Source: G965202915 sp965205955 | GTDB taxonomy: Bacteria; Pseudomonadota; Gammaproteobacteria; Eutrophobiales; Eutrophobiaceae | NCBI GenBank assembly: GCA_965205955.1 | Contig: OZ242192.1 | Coordinates: 806,001-870,000, forward strand | Reading direction: 5' to 3' | Length of the DNA: 64,000 nucleotides | In this document: piece by piece, positions 28,010 to 37,515 of the stretch | Layout: every line of letters starts with the position of its first letter | Position numbering within the stretch: the stretch's first letter is position 1 | Translations under genes and position numbers: made by a program | Notes under the pieces: model-generated | Databases searched by the model: none | Told to the model about the DNA's origin: nothing | What the model saw: the letters and a program-made list of their open reading frames with translations, nothing else

Positions 28010-29323
28010 ATGAATGTCGAGACTTTGATCCATGCGAGGTGGATTGTGCCGGTGGAGCCGCCCGGTGGGTGGTTGGAGGGTCATTCGGTGGCTATAGACG
28101 GCGGCAGGATCGCGGCTATTCTGCCTACCGGGGAGGCGCTGGCCGATGTGAGCGCCACTCAGGAGTTTCGCCTCGACCGGCATGCGCTGATCCCCGGATT
28201 GATCAATGCGCATACTCATGCGGCGATGTGTCTGTTTCGCGGGCTGGCGGATGATCTGCCGTTGATGCAGTGGTTGCAGGATCATATCTGGCCGGCGGAG
28301 CATAAGTGGGTGGACCGGGAGTTTGTGGTGGATGGAACCCGGCTTGCGGTTGCCGAGATGCTGCGCGGCGGGGTTACTTGTTTTAATGATATGTATTTTT
28401 ATCCGGATCATACGGCCGAGGTGGCGTCGGAGTTGGGTATGCGGGCGTCGGTGGGTTTGATCTTGCTTGATTTCCCGACGGCGTGGGCGAAGGACGCCGA
28501 GGAGTATCTGGTTAAGGGTGAGCAGGTTTTTGACCGGTTCAGAGATGATGCGCTGGTGAGCACGGCCTTCGCACCGCACGCGCCGTATACGGTCTCGGAC
28601 GGGCCGTTGCGGCGGGTGGCAACGCTGGCGGATGAGATCGATATACCGGTGCATATGCACGTGCATGAGAGCGGGGATGAGATCGCGCAGAGTCTGGCAC
28701 AGTTTCAGAAGCGGCCGTTGCAGCGCCTGGGTGAGCTGGGGCTGGTGAGTGAGCGGCTTGTGGGGGTGCATATGACACAGTTGCGGCAGGATGAGATCGC
28801 TGTGCTGGCGAGATCGGGTGTGCACGTGGCGCATTGCCCGGAGTCGAATCTGAAGCTGGCCAACGGTATTTGTCCGGTAAAGCAGTTGCTGGATGCGGGG
28901 GTGAATGTTTGTATCGGCACCGACGGGGCGGCCAGTAATAATAATCTGGATATGCTCGGGGAGATGCGCACGGCGGCGTTGCTGGCCAAGGGGCATAGCG
29001 GGGAGTGTACCGCGGTCAATGCGGAAACGGCGCTGGCAATGGCTACGATAAATGGGGCCAGGGCACTGGGGTTGGAAGGGCGGATCGGGTCTTTGCGGGT
29101 GGGCAAGGAGGCGGATATCGCGGCGATTGATCTGGGGCGGATCGAGACGCAGCCGGTTTATGATCCTGTGTCACAAATCGTTTATTCAGCAGATCGCAGC
29201 CAGGTAAGCGACGTGTGGGTGGCCGGCAGGCATCTGCTTGGAAATGGGGAGTTGACCGGGGTGGACGTGGGCGGCTTGCTGGAAAGGGTGGCGGTCTGGC
29301 AGGAACGGATTTCTTCGGCCTGA
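28010..29323 (+). CDS. mtaD: 5-methylthioadenosine / S-adenosylhomocysteine deaminase
   Basis: Amidohydrolase that deaminates methylthioadenosine to methylthioinosine, feeding the salvage route that includes mtnA. 437 residues from the ATG at 28010; a TTG at 27995 also opens the frame. Metal site GLINAHTHAAMCLFRG, HVHESGDE, HCPESNLKLANG and IGTDGAASNNNLDM match the ATZ/TRZ group. Divergent partner of mtnA. Convergent with rnt, 5 bases between stops. Confidence 0.93.
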   Translation: MNVETLIHARWIVPVEPPGGWLEGHSVAIDGGRIAAILPTGEALADVSATQEFRLDRHALIPGLINAHTHAAMCLFRGLADDLPLMQWLQDHIWPAEHKWVDREFVVDGTRLAVAEMLRGGVTCFNDMYFYPDHTAEVASELGMRASVGLILLDFPTAWAKDAEEYLVKGEQVFDRFRDDALVSTAFAPHAPYTVSDGPLRRVATLADEIDIPVHMHVHESGDEIAQSLAQFQKRPLQRLGELGLVSERLVGVHMTQLRQDEIAVLARSGVHVAHCPESNLKLANGICPVKQLLDAGVNVCIGTDGAASNNNLDMLGEMRTAALLAKGHSGECTAVNAETALAMATINGARALGLEGRIGSLRVGKEADIAAIDLGRIETQPVYDPVSQIVYSADRSQVSDVWVAGRHLLGNGELTGVDVGGLLERVAVWQERISSA

Positions 29324-29328
29324 ATGCC

Positions 29329-29970
29329 TCAGGTGATTTTGGCCCAGTGATTTATAATCTGGCAGAATAGTGCGGCGGTTTTTTCGGCGTCATAGCTGGC
29401 GGAATGCGCCCGCTCGCTGTTCCATTCCATGCCGGCGGCGGCCACGGCACGCAACAGCACCGTTTGCCCATAGGCTACGCCGGCCAGCGTTGCGGTGTCG
29501 AAACAACTGAAGGAGTGGAAGGGGTTGCGGGTGATTTCTGTGCGTTTTACCGCGGCGTTCAGAAAGGCAAGGTCGAATGAGGCATTGTGCCCGGTCAGGA
29601 TGGCGCGTGTGCATTGATGTTGTTTGAGTTTTTTTTTGACGACGGTGAATATGTCGGTGAGCGCCTGTTTTTCCGGCACCGCGATCTGTTTTCTGAACGG
29701 GTGATTTACGTCGATTTTGATAAATTCCAGCGAGGCCGGGTCAAGGTTGGCGCCCTCGAATGGTTCTACGTGCCGGGAGATGGTCTGCTCGACCGTCCAG
29801 CGGCCTTTTTCGTCCATTTCGAGCAGGACGGCGGCGATCTCCAGCAGCGCATCGGTTTCGGCATTGAATCCGGCGGTTTCCACGTCGATGACCACCGGCA
29901 TGAAGCTGCGAAAGCGGTCGGCCATGAGGGCGCCACGGTGTTTTTCTTCGTTTATTGCTCTGGCATCCAT
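29329..29970 (-). CDS. rnt: Ribonuclease T
   Basis: DEDD-family 3' exonuclease that trims tRNA CCA ends and 23S rRNA. About 213 residues from the ATG at 29970 (MDARAINEEKHRGALMADRF), which gives the leader length of other RNase T; a start at 29925 is also possible. DEDD motifs: VVIDVETAGFNAETDALLEI, HNASFDLAF and HSASYDAEKTA. It overlaps the 3' end of pyrC by 19 bases, and pyrC-rnt is a known gammaproteobacterial pair. Confidence 0.95.
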   Translation of the reverse strand: MDARAINEEKHRGALMADRFRSFMPVVIDVETAGFNAETDALLEIAAVLLEMDEKGRWTVEQTISRHVEPFEGANLDPASLEFIKIDVNHPFRKQIAVPEKQALTDIFTVVKKKLKQHQCTRAILTGHNASFDLAFLNAAVKRTEITRNPFHSFSCFDTATLAGVAYGQTVLLRAVAAAGMEWNSERAHSASYDAEKTAALFCQIINHWAKIT

Positions 29971-30986
29971 TGGCAAGGCTCTCCCGCTCGTAGTGGAATT
30001 ATTTTTTCGGCGCCGAAGGGATAGCTGTCCGGCACGGTCCATTCATGCTTGCGCAGGGTGATTGTTTCCTTGTTGTGGGGGAGGCCGTAAAAGTCAGCCC
30101 CGTTTTTGGCGGCGAATTTCCCCAGGTTCTCCAATTTGTTCTCCGTTTCAAATACCTCGGCGTATAAGGACAGGGCCGCCGGCGCCGAGTAAATGCCGGC
30201 GCAGCAACGGGCGCTTTCTTTGGCGGATGCGGGGTGCGGGGCGCTGTCGGTGCCGAGAAAGAATTTGCCGGCGCCTGAGGTGGCGGCAGCGACGACGGCC
30301 CGCCGGTCTTTTTCCGATTTCAGTACCGGCAGGCAATAATGATGGGGGCGCATCCCGCCCCGGAACAAGTCGTTTCGATTCAGTACCAAGTGCTGCGGTG
30401 TGATGGTCGCGGCAACGTTGGCCGGGGCGGCACGGATGAAATCAACCGCGTGTTTGGTGGAAATGTGCTCCAGCACGAGTTTTAGTTCCGGGCAGCGCCG
30501 GGTCAACGGGGCCGCGATCCGGTCAATGAATACGGCCTCGCGGTCGAATATGTCTATTTCCGGGTCGGTCACCTCGCCGTGCATCAGTAAGGGCGCTTTG
30601 TATTTCTGCATCATTTCGAGCACAGGATACACCTTTTCAAGATCGGTAACCGCGGAATCGGAGTTTGTGGTGGCGCCGGCGGGATAGTATTTTACCGCCT
30701 GGACGTGTTCGGAGTCGGCCAGTTTTTTTATCTCGTCGCTGGGTGTGTTGTCGGTCAGGTACAGCGTCATCAGCGGGGTGAAGGCCGCTGCCTCGCTCAG
30801 CGCGGATAGAATACGGTTGCGGTATGCATGGGCCTGCTCGCAGTTGATGACCGGCGGATCCAGGTTGGGCATGATCATCGCCCGGGCAAACACCGCCGCA
30901 CTGTGGTTGACAACGGCCGCCATGCAGCCGCCGTCGCGCAGGTGCAGGTGAAAGTCGTCCGGTTTAACGAGGGTAAGGGTTTGCAT
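29952..30986 (-). CDS. pyrC: Dihydroorotase (class II)
   Basis: Third step of pyrimidine synthesis. 344 residues from the ATG at 30986, fixed by AAGGAGG seven bases upstream; the frame is open further up but without a ribosome site. Zinc ligands DDFHLHLRDG, the carboxylated lysine region VKYYPAGATTNS, HGEVTDPEIDIFDRE, HISTK and FLGTDSAPH are all present. Supplies the pathway that ends at pyrF in this window. Confidence 0.96.
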   Translation of the reverse strand: MQTLTLVKPDDFHLHLRDGGCMAAVVNHSAAVFARAMIMPNLDPPVINCEQAHAYRNRILSALSEAAAFTPLMTLYLTDNTPSDEIKKLADSEHVQAVKYYPAGATTNSDSAVTDLEKVYPVLEMMQKYKAPLLMHGEVTDPEIDIFDREAVFIDRIAAPLTRRCPELKLVLEHISTKHAVDFIRAAPANVAATITPQHLVLNRNDLFRGGMRPHHYCLPVLKSEKDRRAVVAAATSGAGKFFLGTDSAPHPASAKESARCCAGIYSAPAALSLYAEVFETENKLENLGKFAAKNGADFYGLPHNKETITLRKHEWTVPDSYPFGAEKIIPLRAGEPCQWMPEQ

Positions 30987-31511
30987 TTGGCCTCCTTTCG
31001 GTGAATACAATGGGTTCTCCGGCAGTAAAAATAGCATAACCCGCATGGTTTGTCCGGGATCGTCATATATAAATAATCCGTATAATAATGGAGCATATAT
31101 ACGTGTAATGGGCAAGACGCATTACTGGAAGGACCACCCGTTTTTCAGACCGCATCAAGGCATCGTGGATGAATGCAGCAGTGGTGGATATGCACAGTTC
31201 GGCGAGCGCCAAAGGTTCCTGAGCTTATGCAGCCCGGCGCTTTTCATTGTGCAAACCCGCCAGTCTCGATACTATTGGCGAAATAACGACTTTATGGTTA
31301 TACTGAAAACTTGCATTTTTTCAGACAATACGGAATATTATCGATATTCCCCGCTGCGGCGGGCAATCTGCATGAGGGAAGATCGGACCTAAGGCGCATG
31401 AATGCAGTATTAGCGGCGGCAGTGCCTGTTGCAGGGACTGACCGGCCTGTTCCCGCTTGTTCATGGGATGAGTGTTATGCCTCACAGACAATTAATAATG
31501 GGAATTAACCA
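30987..31511. other. Intergenic region between pyrC and the cox operon
   Basis: About 525 bases between divergently transcribed genes. It must hold the pyrC and coxB promoters. No frame with a ribosome site, no RNA gene and no strong hairpin was seen. The coxB ATG has only a weak TGGGAA upstream. Confidence 0.5.
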
Positions 31512-32651
31512 ATGTACGGCAAGTTAAAAAAAGCAAGTAATGCGGTGTTGGGGATCCCGGCGCTGATGTTCCTGTTCACGGCGAGATCGGCCATGGCCGA
31601 ATACCCGCTGAATCTGACCCAGGGTGTGACACCGATCAGCCGGGAAGTGTATGACCTGCATATGATCATACTGTACATAGTGACGGTGATAGGCATAGGC
31701 GTGTTTGGCGTGATGTTCTGGTCCATATTCCACCACCGCAAGTCAAAAGGCGCGGTGGCGCAGCAGTTTCACCATAATACCTTCGTTGAAGTTCTCTGGA
31801 CTATTATCCCTGTCCTGATCCTGGTTGCCATGGCGGTCCCGGCCACCAAAACCCTGATCAAAATGGAAGAGACCGGCGAGGCCGAGATGACCATCAAGGT
31901 TACCGGCTATCAGTGGAAATGGAAATATGATTACATTGAAGAAGGGATCAGTTTTTTCAGCACGATCACCCAGGACTCCTATAACGCCAGCCAGAGAGGC
32001 GAGGGCGATCCGCACCAGATCGAAAATTACCTGTTGGACGTCGATAATCCTGTGGTGCTCCCGGTCAATAAAAAGATCCGCATTCTGACGACGGCGGCGG
32101 ATGTGATCCATGGCTGGTGGGTGCCGGCGCTGGGTTGGAAGCGCGATGCAGTACCGGGTTTTATCAATGACAACTGGACGATAATCGAGGTGCCGGGCAC
32201 CTACCGAGGACAATGCGCCGAATTATGCGGCAAAGACCACGCCTATATGCCCGTGGTAGTCAAGGCGGTGGAAGAATCAGAATACCGGACCTGGGTGGCG
32301 GAAATGAAGGCGGCCGAGGCGGCCAAACAGGAGGAAACCGGCAAAACCTATACGATGGACGAGCAGCTTGAGCGCGGCGAGACAGTGTACGGCACACAAT
32401 GCGCCGTCTGTCACCAGCCGCAGGGGCAGGGCATTCCGGGAGTGTTTGCCGCGCTGGATGGCAGCGCCATTGTCAACGGCCCGGCCCCCGAACATATCAG
32501 CATCGTACTGAACGGCCAAAATCTGATGCCCGCTTTCCGTGAACAACTATCCGATGCCGAGATTGCCGCCGTGCTCACCTACGAACGAAATGCCTGGAGC
32601 AACAGCGCCGGCGACGTGGTACAGCCGGCGGATGTAAAGGCGGCGCGCTAG
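31512..32651 (+). CDS. coxB: Cytochrome c oxidase subunit II with fused cytochrome c domain
   Basis: Carries the CuA centre that accepts electrons from cytochrome c in the aa3-type oxidase. 379 residues: signal peptide ending near ARSAMA, two membrane helices (~48-70 and ~92-112), the cupredoxin domain with VIHGWWVPALG and the CuA ligands CAELCGKDHAYM (~238-249), then a C-terminal cytochrome c with haem site CAVCHQ (~298) and Met in NLMPAF. First gene of the cox operon. Confidence 0.96.
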   Translation: MYGKLKKASNAVLGIPALMFLFTARSAMAEYPLNLTQGVTPISREVYDLHMIILYIVTVIGIGVFGVMFWSIFHHRKSKGAVAQQFHHNTFVEVLWTIIPVLILVAMAVPATKTLIKMEETGEAEMTIKVTGYQWKWKYDYIEEGISFFSTITQDSYNASQRGEGDPHQIENYLLDVDNPVVLPVNKKIRILTTAADVIHGWWVPALGWKRDAVPGFINDNWTIIEVPGTYRGQCAELCGKDHAYMPVVVKAVEESEYRTWVAEMKAAEAAKQEETGKTYTMDEQLERGETVYGTQCAVCHQPQGQGIPGVFAALDGSAIVNGPAPEHISIVLNGQNLMPAFREQLSDAEIAAVLTYERNAWSNSAGDVVQPADVKAAR

Positions 32652-32696
32652 GTCCGATGCGATACACCATGATTACTATGAAACGAGGATAAAAAA

Positions 32697-34289
32697 ATGA
32701 GTGCAGCGGTAGCCCATGATATTCATCATGAACACAAGCCTGTCGGCATAGGCCGGTGGCTATACTCGACCAGCCATAAAGATATTGGCACCATGTACCT
32801 GGTATTTGGCTTGACCATGTTTTTTGTCGGTGGGGCAATGTCCATGGTCATCCGCGCCGAGTTGTTTCAACCGGGGCTCCAGTATGTAGACCCCCTGTTC
32901 TATAACTCACTGGTCACCATGCATGCGCTGGTTATGATATTCGGAGCCGTCATGCCGGCGGCCGTTGGTTTGGCAAACTGGTTGATCCCGATGATGATAG
33001 GCGCGCCGGATATGGCGCTGCCACGCATGAACAACATGAGTTTCTGGATCCTGCCGTTTGCCTTCACGCTGCTGTTATCCACCTTCTTTATGAGCGGCGG
33101 CGCCCCGTCCGGCGGCTGGACCATGTATCCGCCGCTGGTCTTGCAGCTCGGAGACGGCTTCCCATTCCTGATCTTTGCCGTCCACCTGTTGGGGATCTCA
33201 TCCATTATGGGCGCGATCAACATCATCGCAACGGTATTCAATATGCGCGCCCCCGGCATGAGCTTTATGAGATTGCCGCTGTTTGTCTGGACCTGGATCA
33301 TCACCGCGTTTCTACTGATCGCCTCAATGCCGGTACTGGCCGGCGCCGTCACCATGCTGTTGACCGACCAATACTTCGGCACCAGTTTCTTCAATGCCGC
33401 CGGCGGCGGCGATCCGGTCATGTTCCAGCATGTATTCTGGTTCTTCGGGCATCCGGAAGTATACATCCTGATCCTGCCAGCCTTTGGCATAGTCTCGCAG
33501 ATCCTTCCCACCTTTGCCCGCAAGCCCCTGTTCGGTTACACGTCCATGGTCTATGCGACGGCAGCCATTGCATTCCTGTCCTTCTTTGTCTGGGCGCACC
33601 ATATGTTCACCGTAGGCATGCCGCTGGTGGGCGAGTTGTTCTTCATGTATGCCACCATGTCCATTGCCGTGCCGACCGGCGTGAAGATCTTCAACTGGAT
33701 CGCGACCATGTGGAAAGGCTCGATGACCTTTGAAACACCGATGCTGTTTGCGCTGGCATTTGTCATCCTGTTTTCGATTGGCGGTTTTACCGGTTTGATG
33801 ATGGCCATTACCCCGGTGGACTTTCAATATCACGACACCTATTTCATCGTGGCGCACTTTCACTACGTGCTTGTTCCGGGCGCCGTATTCGGGCTGCTGG
33901 CCGCCGTATATTTCTGGTTGCCGAAATGGACCGGCCATATGTATGACGAAACACTGGGCAAGCTGCATTTCTGGCTGTCGGCCATTTCCGTCAACGTCCT
34001 GTTTTTCCCGCAGCACTTCATCGGCCTGGCCGGTATGCCGCGCCGCATTCCCGACTACAATGTGCAATTTGCCGATTGGAATGTGATCTCCAGCTTCGGC
34101 GGCTTTGCATTCGGCCTGAGTCAATTGCTGTTCGTATGGGTAGTGATCAAATGCATTCGCGGCGGCGAAAAGGCCACCGATCAAGTCTGGGAAGGCGCAC
34201 ACGGCCTGGAATGGACGCTGTCGTCCCCGCCGCCATTCCACAGCTTCACCGTGCCGCCGCAAGTCACCGATACCACGGCGCACTCATAG
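32697..34289 (+). CDS. coxA: Cytochrome c oxidase subunit I
   Basis: Catalytic haem-copper subunit, 530 residues, twelve membrane helices. CuB ligand His and cross-linked Tyr occur in FGHPEVYILILPAFGI (~248), WAHHMFTVGM supplies two more His, and HDTYFIVAHFHYV gives the haem a and a3 ligands. The K-channel and D-channel regions look intact, so this is an A-family oxidase. It follows coxB by 45 bases with AAACGAGGATAAAA as ribosome site. Confidence 0.97.
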   Translation: MSAAVAHDIHHEHKPVGIGRWLYSTSHKDIGTMYLVFGLTMFFVGGAMSMVIRAELFQPGLQYVDPLFYNSLVTMHALVMIFGAVMPAAVGLANWLIPMMIGAPDMALPRMNNMSFWILPFAFTLLLSTFFMSGGAPSGGWTMYPPLVLQLGDGFPFLIFAVHLLGISSIMGAINIIATVFNMRAPGMSFMRLPLFVWTWIITAFLLIASMPVLAGAVTMLLTDQYFGTSFFNAAGGGDPVMFQHVFWFFGHPEVYILILPAFGIVSQILPTFARKPLFGYTSMVYATAAIAFLSFFVWAHHMFTVGMPLVGELFFMYATMSIAVPTGVKIFNWIATMWKGSMTFETPMLFALAFVILFSIGGFTGLMMAITPVDFQYHDTYFIVAHFHYVLVPGAVFGLLAAVYFWLPKWTGHMYDETLGKLHFWLSAISVNVLFFPQHFIGLAGMPRRIPDYNVQFADWNVISSFGGFAFGLSQLLFVWVVIKCIRGGEKATDQVWEGAHGLEWTLSSPPPFHSFTVPPQVTDTTAHS

Positions 34290-34295
34290 AAAGCA

Positions 34296-34409
34296 ATGAC
34301 TACCGACAATCATTCCGAGCAGCCGGGCAAAAAGAACATTCGTTTGGCGGCAATACTGGGCGTGATCGCCTTTATCATTTATATCGGCTTCATAATGCAG
34401 TACCTGTAG
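34296..34409 (+). CDS. Small single-pass protein of the cytochrome oxidase operon
   Basis: 37 residues beginning MTTDNHSEQPGKKNIRLAAI, then one hydrophobic helix and the end IGFIMQYL. It sits 6 bases after coxA and 3 bases before ctaG, filling the space exactly. Small one-helix proteins occur at this place in many cox operons and are thought to help oxidase assembly or stability. No motif allows a firmer name. Confidence 0.75.
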   Translation: MTTDNHSEQPGKKNIRLAAILGVIAFIIYIGFIMQYL

Positions 34410-34412
34410 ACG

Positions 34413-34958
34413 ATGGAACAGCAGCAAAAAAACAATACAACGGCGGTAAAGCTGCTGGTATTCACCGTCGCAATGTTCGGTTTCGGCTATGTGCTGGTTC
34501 CCTTATACGACGTTTTCTGCGAGCTTACCGGGCTGAACGGCAAGACCGGCACAATAACGATCAGCGACAGCAGTAAAGCCCCAGTAGACCGGCAGCGGCT
34601 GGTGACCGTTGAGTTCGATACCAACATAAACGGCAACCTGCCCTGGAGCTTCAGGGCCTCCCAATTCAAAATGCAGGTGCATCCCGGCACGGTCGCCGAG
34701 GCGATCTTTATCGCGAAGAACCAATCCGACCGCACCATAATCGGACAGGCAGTGCCAAGCGTCGCACCCGCACTGGCATCCCGCTACTTCGACAAAACCG
34801 AATGCTTCTGCTTTACGCAGCAGACGCTCGAACCCGGCGAGGAAAAAGAAATGCTGGTGCGGTTTGTAGTGGATGCGGAACTGCCGAAAAAAATATCGAC
34901 AATGACACTCTCATACACTTTTTTTCAATCACCGGCAAATAACACGAGCTCTGGATAA
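34413..34958 (+). CDS. ctaG: Cytochrome c oxidase assembly protein CtaG/Cox11
   Basis: Inserts copper into the CuB site of subunit I. 181 residues: one N-terminal membrane helix (VKLLVFTVAMFGFGYVLVPL), then the periplasmic immunoglobulin-like domain with the copper-binding TECFCFTQQTLEPGE and the C-terminal TMTLSYTFF. Between coxA and coxC as usual. Confidence 0.96.
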   Translation: MEQQQKNNTTAVKLLVFTVAMFGFGYVLVPLYDVFCELTGLNGKTGTITISDSSKAPVDRQRLVTVEFDTNINGNLPWSFRASQFKMQVHPGTVAEAIFIAKNQSDRTIIGQAVPSVAPALASRYFDKTECFCFTQQTLEPGEEKEMLVRFVVDAELPKKISTMTLSYTFFQSPANNTSSG

Positions 34959-34993
34959 GCCGCACAGACCAACCGGAGACAAGAGGAGCCATT

Positions 34994-35887
34994 ATGGATA
35001 CAACAAACGATGCCTATTTCATCCCCGAACCAAGCCGCTGGCCTGTAATCGGTTCCATTTCCTTATTTATTCTGTTCTTCGGCGGCGCGCTGATGCTGAA
35101 CGGCTCCGCCTTCGGCACCTTCATACTGGGGCTGGGCACCGGCGCAGTGATATATATGTTCTGCGGCTGGTTTGCCGAAGTGATCAACGAGAGCATTGCC
35201 GGCAACTACAACAGCCAGGTTGATGTCAGTTTTCGCTGGGGAATGAGCTGGTTCATATTCTCCGAGATCATGTTCTTCGCCGCCTTTTTCGGCGCACTCT
35301 TCTACGTACGCCAGTATTCAGTGCCGTGGCTGGGTGGCGAGGCAACCGGGTTTGTGACCCACGAATTTCTGTGGCCGTCATTCCAGGCCGCCTGGCCGCT
35401 GCTGACCACGCCGGATATGTCACTGGAAAACGCCAAAACCGCATATACCGCAATAAAAGAAATCATTCCCGCCTGGGGGATCCCGGCAATGAACACCGCC
35501 ATCCTGCTGACCAGCGGCGCAACGGTTACCTTTGCCCACTGGGCGCTGAAGCGGGGGAGCCGCAAGGGACTATGCTGGTGGCTGGCCGCAACCGTTGCCT
35601 TGGGGGCCGTGTTTGTCAGCCTGCAGGCCGGCGAATATCTGCATGCCTATAACGAACTCGATCTCACCCTCAATTCAGGCGTCTACGGATCGACCTTTTT
35701 CATGCTCACCGGATTTCACGGATTGCATGTCACCATGGGCACAATCATGCTGCTGGCGATACTGATCCGATCTATCAAAGGGCATTTCTCCAACGAAAAC
35801 CACTTCGCCTTTGAAGCCGTCGCCTGGTACTGGCACTTTGTTGACGTAGTCTGGCTTGGCCTGTTTGTGTTTGTATACTGGCTGTAA
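34994..35887 (+). CDS. coxC: Cytochrome c oxidase subunit III
   Basis: Seven-helix subunit of the aa3 oxidase, 297 residues. Visible: RWGMSWFIFSEIMFFAAFFG, LLTSGATVTFAHWALKRGSR, and the C-terminal FHGLHVTMGTIML and WYWHFVDVVWLGLFVFVYWL. Ribosome site AGAGGAG six bases before the ATG. Last clear gene of the operon. Confidence 0.97.
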   Translation: MDTTNDAYFIPEPSRWPVIGSISLFILFFGGALMLNGSAFGTFILGLGTGAVIYMFCGWFAEVINESIAGNYNSQVDVSFRWGMSWFIFSEIMFFAAFFGALFYVRQYSVPWLGGEATGFVTHEFLWPSFQAAWPLLTTPDMSLENAKTAYTAIKEIIPAWGIPAMNTAILLTSGATVTFAHWALKRGSRKGLCWWLAATVALGAVFVSLQAGEYLHAYNELDLTLNSGVYGSTFFMLTGFHGLHVTMGTIMLLAILIRSIKGHFSNENHFAFEAVAWYWHFVDVVWLGLFVFVYWL

Positions 35888-35919
35888 TCTGCTTCAGTCT
35901 ACACCACGCAGGGTAAACC

Positions 35920-36012
35920 ATGAGCAGGCTAAAGAAGAAGTTACACAATGCTCCGGCATTCAAGAAGGAGTCGGGAAAGCAGAGAGGGAACAACCCTCCA
36001 CGTACAAAATAG
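35920..36012 (+). CDS. Possible 30-residue basic peptide after coxC
   Basis: A short frame starts MSRLKKKLHNAPAFKKESGK with GCAGGG before the ATG. It is very basic and lacks a membrane segment. Many cox operons carry a small gene near coxC, but this one has no feature of those known to me. It may be chance. Confidence 0.25.
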   Translation: MSRLKKKLHNAPAFKKESGKQRGNNPPRTK

Positions 36013-36048
36013 CCGCCGGCGTTTCCGCTGTTGGAGCGGACCCGAATG

Positions 36049-37215
36049 CTATGATTGCAACCTCTGCATCAGCCTGGGGAGCGAGATAACCATCACATCA
36101 TCACCGACCGGAAATTCATCGTCCCCGCCATACACGATATATTTTCCAGTCGCCCCCAGGTCTGCACATATTCGGTTGTAATGTTTCCCCAGCTTTGGCG
36201 CAGTGCCGTGTTTGATTTCCACCGCCCAGATTTCCGAGGATGGCAGCTTGATCACCAGATCAATTTCTGCCCCCGCCGTTGTGCGGTAGAAATAAGTCTC
36301 GGCCCGGCGCGGCAGGATGGAATGGATATTCTCAATCACAAAACCTTCCCAGCTTTTTCCGAGCACAGGATTGGACAGTAGCGCATTATGGCTGTCAATG
36401 CCCAACAGTCGGTGCTGGATGCCGCTGTCGCGGATATAATACAGAGGCGTCTTTACCAACCGTTTTTTGACATTGGCGTGCCATGGCTCCAGCCTTCTGA
36501 GCAGTAGCAGATCGGTCAGAATATCGATATAACGGCCAACCGTCTTGCCGCTGATTTCAAGATTAGCGCCCAGCTTTGAATAATTGACAGGCTCACCCTG
36601 CAAATGCGCCAACATAGTCCATAAGCGGCGCAACCTGCCCGCCGGCAGCCGAAAGCCCATCTGCGGCACATCCCGTTCCAGATAGGTGCGGATCAGATCT
36701 TCCAGCCAATCCATCGCCAGATCATCAGTTGCGGCCAGATAGCTGTCCGGGAAACCGCCCCTAAGCCACCGTTTTTGCAGATCATTCCGCTCCTGTCCGG
36801 TTTCCAGCACATTGAGGCCGCTCATTTCAATATAACTGATACGCCCGGCCAGACTTTCCGAGGACTGACGCAACAACTCCATCGATGCGGAACCCAGCAA
36901 CAGGAATTGCCCCGATCTTCGCCCCCGTCCCCTGTTCCTGTCTATCAACCCGCGCAAAACCATAAACAAATCGGGTGCGCGGTGAATCTCATCCAGAATG
37001 ACCAATTTATCGCCGTGCATACTCAAAAAGCCGCCCGGATCACTCAACTTCAATAAATCCCCCGGCGCTTCCAGATCCAGATAGATTGAATTTCGCTCTT
37101 CCCCTATCGTCCTCGCCAGAGTAGTCTTCCCTACCTGACGCGCACCAACAAGCGCCACAGCGGGAACCCGTGCGATATTTTCCTGCAACCTGTCCGTAAT
37201 CCATCGCGCCAACAT
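36049..37215 (-). CDS. AAA-14 / DUF4143 ATPase
   Basis: 388 residues from the ATG at 37215; a TTG at 37251 would add 12. Walker A VGARQVGKTTLA (residues ~23-34), Walker B KLVILDEIHRAPD, sensor-type LLLGSASMELLRQ, a winged-helix stretch (NYSKLGANLEISGKTVGRYI) and a C-terminal nuclease-like DUF4143 region with TTAGAEIDLVIKLPSSEIWA then VEIKHG. The final block resembles the PD-(D/E)xK core (E-I-D ... E-I-K). Such proteins are common in accessory regions and often found alone; the role is not known. Marks the border of the accessory half of the window. Confidence 0.85.
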   Translation of the reverse strand: MLARWITDRLQENIARVPAVALVGARQVGKTTLARTIGEERNSIYLDLEAPGDLLKLSDPGGFLSMHGDKLVILDEIHRAPDLFMVLRGLIDRNRGRGRRSGQFLLLGSASMELLRQSSESLAGRISYIEMSGLNVLETGQERNDLQKRWLRGGFPDSYLAATDDLAMDWLEDLIRTYLERDVPQMGFRLPAGRLRRLWTMLAHLQGEPVNYSKLGANLEISGKTVGRYIDILTDLLLLRRLEPWHANVKKRLVKTPLYYIRDSGIQHRLLGIDSHNALLSNPVLGKSWEGFVIENIHSILPRRAETYFYRTTAGAEIDLVIKLPSSEIWAVEIKHGTAPKLGKHYNRICADLGATGKYIVYGGDDEFPVGDDVMVISLPRLMQRLQS

Positions 37216-37515
37216 ACCTTGTATATTGGGATAGTAAGTCCGAGATTGCAATGTAAAACGCGCTTATATTCTTGCTATAACCCTTTCCTTTATCAGTTAT
37301 AATAAAGACGATCGTACCCGCCAAGGCTATAGCTATGCGTACCATGGTATGCCGGCACATCCTCAAATTGGCGGGTCTTTTCATTACATTCTGGCGGCAT
37401 GGATGACCGAGTATCAAGCCGGTTCTTTTCGTCACACGCTGAAATTGCCGGACTGTAGAATAAGTTGCCGGACGGCTGACTTAGGATAATTATCAATAAA
37501 ACGAAAGAGGAAAAA